From positions 1 through 55,120 of the forward strand of contig JAFLCN010000023.1 in assembly GCA_017303555.1 (NCBI GenBank): a stretch of DNA of 55,120 nucleotides, read 5' to 3'. The number at the start of each line of letters is the position of its first letter. Within the stretch, counting starts at the first letter, position 1. The stretch comes from Planctomycetota bacterium (GTDB lineage Bacteria > Planctomycetota > Phycisphaerae > Phycisphaerales > UBA1924). This document shows positions 51,440 to 55,120 of the stretch, in pieces. Made by a program: the position numbers and the translations under genes. Under the pieces are notes generated by a model that had not been told where the DNA came from, ran no database searches, and saw only the letters and a list, made by a program, of their open reading frames with translations.

Positions 51440-51676
51440 TCAGTGGCTGCCGCACCCGTGTGGCTTGCCACACCCGCAGCCCCCACCGCCGCCCCCGCCC
51501 ATTCCAAGCGAGACCGATCGCCCCTCCGCTCCCTTTGAAGCAAAGGTCGAGAACTTCCGCGTGAAAACGCGGCCTTTTCCGGCCGGGTCTGGCACCGGTT
51601 TGTCGGCCTCGGCCATCGGCCTCATCAGTTCCAGAACCGTCCCGTCGGCCTCGCAGACATACTCGTAGAGGGGCAT
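51440..51676 (-). CDS. FmdB-like small protein with Cys/His-rich tail
   Basis: A 78-residue protein starting MPLYEYVCEADGTVLELMRP, the start of FmdB zinc-ribbon proteins (usual form MPLYEYxCxxC). Only the first Cys of the ribbon is kept, the second is Asp-Gly, and the second Cys pair is missing from its usual place. A Gly-rich tail ends GCGCGKPHGCGSH and could bind metal instead. It is divergent from the zinc-ribbon kinase gene, whose start lies about 75 bases away. Function unknown; a metal-related or regulatory role is only a guess. Confidence 0.75.
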   Translation of the reverse strand: MPLYEYVCEADGTVLELMRPMAEADKPVPDPAGKGRVFTRKFSTFASKGAEGRSVSLGMGGGGGGGCGCGKPHGCGSH

Positions 51677-51750
51677 TGGTGATTTCCTGGTTTCTCTACT
51701 ACATTCATACGCTGGTTCTCGACGCTCTGGTTTCTGCCCAAGGAACGCCC

Positions 51751-54700
51751 ATGCCCAAGTGCCCGTCCTGCTCGCTTGAAGTGCCCGCTGCCGCCAAGTT
51801 CTGCCCGTCCTGCGGCGGATCGATGGTTCCCGGCGCGAGCCAGAAGTCGATGAGCGACGACCACCAGGACATGCTCCAGACAGCGATCTCGATGCCGCCG
51901 GTTTCGCAAAAGCCGACCGGGCAATCGGTGCCCACGCGTCCGGCGAATCAGACCCTTCCGCCGACGCAGGTTTCCGGCGCCGGCGCTTCGATGCCGCCCG
52001 CGGGGAGCGTGGGCATCGGCTCCGCGCCGTCGGTGATGAGCCAGGGACAGCCGATGCGGGGCGCGATTCCGCCTCGCGATGAGCGGATGGAAGCCACGAT
52101 CCCGAGCCCGAGTCATGGTTCCGCGCCCGCGGGTTCGAGCACGCCGATGGCCGCGGTCTCGGCGATCCCGATGCCGGTTTCCGAAGTCGCGGCGGGGCCG
52201 ATCGGCGCGCCGGCGGGCGGTGGCGGCGCGGTCCGAGCGGTTTCCGGCACGTCGATTTTCGCGGGCGCGGAACTCGGTCGATTCGTTCCGGGCACCGTCT
52301 TCGCCCAGCGCTATCGGATCATCGGCCGGCTTGGCAAGGGCGGCATGGGCGATGTGTACCGCGCCGACGACATCAAGCTCGGGCAGCCGTGCGCGATGAA
52401 GTTCTTGCCCGAGCAGCTCGGGCAGGATCGCGCGGCACTGATCCGCCTGTTCAACGAGGTGAAGATCGCGCGCGCGGTGAGCCATCCCAACGTCTGCCGC
52501 GTCTACGACCTGGGCGAAGACGGCAACCAGCACTTCATTTCGATGGAGTATGTGGACGGTGAGGACCTGTCGAGCCTGCTGCGCCGCATCGGGCGGTTGC
52601 CGGGCGACAAGGCATTGCAGATCGCGCGTCAGCTCGCGGCGGGATTGGCCGCGGCACACGAAAAAGGCGTGCTCCACCGCGACCTCAAGCCGGCGAACGT
52701 GATGGTGGACGGGCGTGGTCACGTGCGCATCATGGATTTCGGCCTTGCCGGGCTCGCCGAAGAGCTCAAGGGCGACACCGGGCGCGCCGGCACACCTGCG
52801 TACATGGCTCCCGAGCAGCTCGCGGGCAGAGGCGTCACGGCCAAGAGCGACGTGTACGCGATCGGGCTGCTCTTCTACGAGATCTTCAGCGGCAAGCCGG
52901 TCTTCCGGCCCGAGTCGATGCAGGATCTGGCGCGCCTGCACAAGCAGCCGATCGCGCCGCTCTCCTCGATCGTGCCGGATGTCGATCCCGGCGTCGAGAA
53001 GGTGATCATGAAGTGCCTGGAGCGCGATCCGGATCTGCGTCCGGGTTCGGCGCTCACGGTTGCCAACCTGCTCGGGGGCGATGCGCTCACGGCGGCGCTC
53101 GCGGCGGGCGAAACACCCAGCCCCGAACTGGTCGCGGCATCCGGGTCGCGCGGCGCACTCACACCGGCGATCGCGGCGGCACTGGTCATCTCGTGCGTGC
53201 TGGCGGTGTTCGGCGCTGCGTCGCTGAACACGAAGGTCAAACTCTTCGCACGCACCACGATGGAGTATGCGCCGCTCACGCTCGCCGACAAGGCACGCGA
53301 TGCGCTGAAGCAACTCGGCCACAACAACCGGGGTGTCGATAGCGCGTTCGGCATCGATGAAGTGCGCGTCGAAGTCCAGGACGGCCAGCCAGCCGTTGCG
53401 CCGCAGATGCGGTTCTGGTATCGCGAGAGCGATCGGCCCTTTCCGCCCGGCGCGGGAGGACGCATCAGCAGGCTCGATCCGCCTCCGGCGGCATCGGGCG
53501 AGCGCAACGTCCTGATGGATCTCAAGGGAAACGTGATCGAAGCGACCGCGCCCGTCGCATCGGGCACGCTGACCAACGCGACGGCGAGCGCCGCCACGCT
53601 GCCCGAGCCGGAACTGCTCCGGATCGTCAAGCTCACGAACGCAGCGCCGGACAAGCTGCGCGCGCTCGATGCGGCGGACTTTGTTCCCGCGTCTTTCTCG
53701 ACGGGGCGTTTCTCGTTCGAGGGCCAGCGGGTTTCGGCAACACGCAACGCCGCGACGTCGCCGGTACGCGTGGATGTCGCGACGGTGGGCAACGCCGTGA
53801 CCTACCTCTCGGTGCGCGACGGAAAGGCGCCGCTGGTTGCTCCTGAAGCCCGGGCGGCGCAGGGCTCGGGCGAATCGAACTGGGTTGTGGCGGCAACGGT
53901 CGGGTTGATCCTGCTCGCGGTGCACGGCGTGCTGATCTGGATGGCGACGTGGAGCCTGCGTCAGGGCAAGGCGGATCGCAAGGGCGCAACTCGGCTCGCG
54001 ATCGCGACATTCGGTTTGCAGGCGCTGGTGTGGCTCTGCCGGGCCCACTTTTCGAGCGATCCGGAAACCGTTCCGGACACGGTGATTCCGGCCCTCTCGT
54101 TCGCCGCGTGGCTGGCGGCGATTGTGTGGATGATGTACGTCGGGCTCGAACCGATCATCCGCAAGCGCTGGCCGATGAGCTTGGTGAGCTGGAGCCGCTT
54201 GCTCGGCGGGCAATGGCGCGATCCGCGCGTCGGCCGCGACCTTCTGATCGGAGCGCTCGCCGGAACGGTCTGGGTGCTCGCGGTGCAGGCGTTGGCGCTC
54301 TGGCAGAACCGGGGCGGCGGCCACGCCAATCTTGCCATCAACGAATTGACCTTGCTCGGCCCGCTGCCCGCGCTCTCGGTTGTCTTCTCGGCGCTGGTCG
54401 GCGCGATTCTGCTCACGCTGTCCTTGACGTTCTTGTGCACGCTCCCGCGATTCGTACTCGGGAATCATGCCGCGGCGAGCGCCGCGGTCTTCGGGCTGCT
54501 TGCGGTCTTCTTCGCGGCGGCGATGATGCAGCAGACGGGCAGCCTTGGTTCACCCGTGGTTGCGGTCGCCGGCCTGCTCGCGGGGGCGATCGCGGGACTC
54601 GTGCTCACGCGCCTCGGGCTGCTGACGCTGCTCGCCTCGTTCTTCATCGCGGGCGTACTGGGGAGTTTCCCGCTCTCGCTCGCGGGCGGTTGGACGATCG

Positions 54701-54798
54701 CGGCATCGCTCTCGGCGATCGCGATCACGATGATCGTCGTGCTGTACGGCGCCTACGCGAGCTTGGGATTGCACCTGCCGAAGGCAAGAGCGGTGTAA
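51751..54798 (+). CDS. Ser/Thr kinase with N-terminal zinc ribbon and C-terminal multi-TM domain
   Basis: A 1015-residue protein. The ATG at 51751 has AAGGA eight bases upstream and begins a zinc ribbon with Cys4, Cys7, Cys18 and Cys21. A 160-residue Pro/Met/Ser-rich linker follows. The kinase domain shows GKGGMGDV (195-202), Lys217, HRDLKPAN (309-316), DFG (329-331) and GTPAYMAPEQ, all intact. After it a single helix (PAIAAALVISCVLAVFGAAS) leads to an outer region, and the C-terminal 320 residues contain about eight hydrophobic segments (from ATVGLILLAVHGVLIWMATW on). No WD40 repeats are present. The membrane part has no recognised transporter signature; it may act as sensor. Confidence 0.88.
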   Translation: MPKCPSCSLEVPAAAKFCPSCGGSMVPGASQKSMSDDHQDMLQTAISMPPVSQKPTGQSVPTRPANQTLPPTQVSGAGASMPPAGSVGIGSAPSVMSQGQPMRGAIPPRDERMEATIPSPSHGSAPAGSSTPMAAVSAIPMPVSEVAAGPIGAPAGGGGAVRAVSGTSIFAGAELGRFVPGTVFAQRYRIIGRLGKGGMGDVYRADDIKLGQPCAMKFLPEQLGQDRAALIRLFNEVKIARAVSHPNVCRVYDLGEDGNQHFISMEYVDGEDLSSLLRRIGRLPGDKALQIARQLAAGLAAAHEKGVLHRDLKPANVMVDGRGHVRIMDFGLAGLAEELKGDTGRAGTPAYMAPEQLAGRGVTAKSDVYAIGLLFYEIFSGKPVFRPESMQDLARLHKQPIAPLSSIVPDVDPGVEKVIMKCLERDPDLRPGSALTVANLLGGDALTAALAAGETPSPELVAASGSRGALTPAIAAALVISCVLAVFGAASLNTKVKLFARTTMEYAPLTLADKARDALKQLGHNNRGVDSAFGIDEVRVEVQDGQPAVAPQMRFWYRESDRPFPPGAGGRISRLDPPPAASGERNVLMDLKGNVIEATAPVASGTLTNATASAATLPEPELLRIVKLTNAAPDKLRALDAADFVPASFSTGRFSFEGQRVSATRNAATSPVRVDVATVGNAVTYLSVRDGKAPLVAPEARAAQGSGESNWVVAATVGLILLAVHGVLIWMATWSLRQGKADRKGATRLAIATFGLQALVWLCRAHFSSDPETVPDTVIPALSFAAWLAAIVWMMYVGLEPIIRKRWPMSLVSWSRLLGGQWRDPRVGRDLLIGALAGTVWVLAVQALALWQNRGGGHANLAINELTLLGPLPALSVVFSALVGAILLTLSLTFLCTLPRFVLGNHAAASAAVFGLLAVFFAAAMMQQTGSLGSPVVAVAGLLAGAIAGLVLTRLGLLTLLASFFIAGVLGSFPLSLAGGWTIAASLSAIAITMIVVLYGAYASLGLHLPKARAV

Positions 54799-54912
54799 GC
54801 AGCAGAGCTGCAGACAGATTGTGCCCGATACCACGCCTCTGCGATCAAGCGACTCGAAGGACTTTGTTCTTTCCGCTCTGCAAATCTGCCGTTCTGCACA
54901 TCTGCTGCTCTA
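54798..54912. repeat. imperfect inverted repeat of GCAGCAGA/TCTGC units
   Basis: AGCAGCAGAGCTGCAGACAG at 54798 onward faces AAATCTGCCGTTCTGCACAT and CTGCTGCT at 54882-54909. The reverse complement of the right arm resembles the left arm with small gaps. It directly follows the kinase stop codon and may form a hairpin at the transcript end. Confidence 0.65.
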
Positions 54913-55029
54913 GCAGGTCGTTGAAGAACCACGATTGAAGACAGCCGGACGATCCTTCGCCGGTCGGTGCGATGTATTTCGCGGGTGTTTTTGTTGGACG
55001 CGGAACGCCTGCTGCGGCTTGCGGCCCGT

Positions 55030-55120
55030 TCACCCCGGCAGCAGCCTGCTTATCCGTATCAGATTCAGCGCCGAGAGCGCGATGTCGGCCAGCTGCTGGA
55101 TCTTCCATCGGCCCACCACC
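55030..55120 (-). CDS. partial gene at the right edge (C-terminus only)
   Basis: On the minus strand an open frame enters from beyond the edge and stops at 55030. The visible 29 residues, VVGRWKIQQLADIALSALNL followed by IRISRLLPG, have a coding-like amphipathic pattern. The downstream sequence TAGCAGGTCGTTGAAGAACC at 54911-54930 resembles the terminal repeats of some insertion sequences, so this may be the end of a transposase. Too little is visible to name it. Confidence 0.3.
   Translation of the reverse strand, partial: VVGRWKIQQLADIALSALNLIRISRLLPG

Noticed and set aside
51625..54468. A 947-residue open frame on the minus strand opposite the zinc-ribbon kinase
   Set aside because: Its sequence is Arg/His/Ala-rich with no domain, and it mirrors the codon pattern of the well-supported kinase on the other strand. 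It is an antisense by-product of high GC.

Overview
The window is about 55 kb of GC-rich, gene-dense bacterial chromosome. It most likely comes from a Planctomycetota bacterium of the Phycisphaerae type. I infer this from two secreted proteins with a paired, dockerin-like DxNxDG..DDADF C-terminus ending in Cys-Pro, Ser/Thr kinases fused to WD40 or membrane domains next to an ECF sigma factor, a Gld-type ABC transporter set, a Rho factor with a long glycine-rich N-terminus, and intergenic spaces filled with short tandem and inverted repeats. No rRNA or tRNA gene was recognised. A possible RNase P-like RNA lies between rho and coaE.

Layout. (1) 0-1.4 kb: a VOC-fold protein and an HExxH membrane protein. 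(2) 1.4-17.7 kb: a surface polysaccharide locus. A leftward arm carries a nucleotide-sugar epimerase, two WcaF-like acetyltransferases, a methyltransferase and a GDP-fucose synthase. A rightward arm carries UDP-glucose dehydrogenase, two glycosyltransferases, an FkbM methyltransferase, a Wzx-type flippase and a membrane-anchored EEP-like protein. A four-helix-bundle (IVS/S23) gene bracketed by inverted GGATTTC repeats sits next, followed by a WbpA-like dehydrogenase and a third glycosyltransferase paralogous to the first. (3) 17.9-22.1 kb: a giant secreted beta-rich protein with Ig-like and dockerin-like ends. (4) 22.1-26.8 kb: an accessory stretch with a nuclease-like protein carrying homing-endonuclease-associated repeats, dense palindromes and a ten-copy heptamer, an HNH endonuclease, a lower-GC HhH-GPD-like protein and a complete IS1595-type element. 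(5) 26.8-42 kb: a PAS/GAF/REC protein, a GldA/GldF/GldG-like ABC operon, a zinc-ribbon membrane protein, a DUF444 protein, a three-gene membrane/periplasmic operon, an M14 carboxypeptidase and rho. (6) 42-46 kb: the RNase P-like segment, a PH-domain/CoaE fusion, hpt and an IS4-type element. (7) 46-55 kb: ECF sigma factor, WD40 Ser/Thr kinase, FmdB-like small protein, a zinc-ribbon/kinase/multi-TM protein and a partial gene at the right edge.

How it works together. Regions 1.4-17.7 kb look like one pathway for making, modifying and flipping lipid-linked sugar repeat units (GDP-fucose, UDP-glucuronate, UDP-N-acetyl-aminouronate). The polymerase, initiating transferase and export proteins are not in the window. 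Genes near 39-44 kb (rho, coaE, hpt) are core housekeeping functions. The 22-27 kb stretch looks recently rearranged. The main oddities are the repeat-bracketed four-helix gene, several families of imperfect inverted repeats that fill intergenic gaps, the PH-CoaE fusion, the RNase P-like RNA and the orphan HNH/HhH-GPD/nuclease-like cluster. Start sites were often moved inside the longest open frame where the upstream part overlapped a neighbour, entered a repeat, or a ribosome-binding site pointed to a later start.
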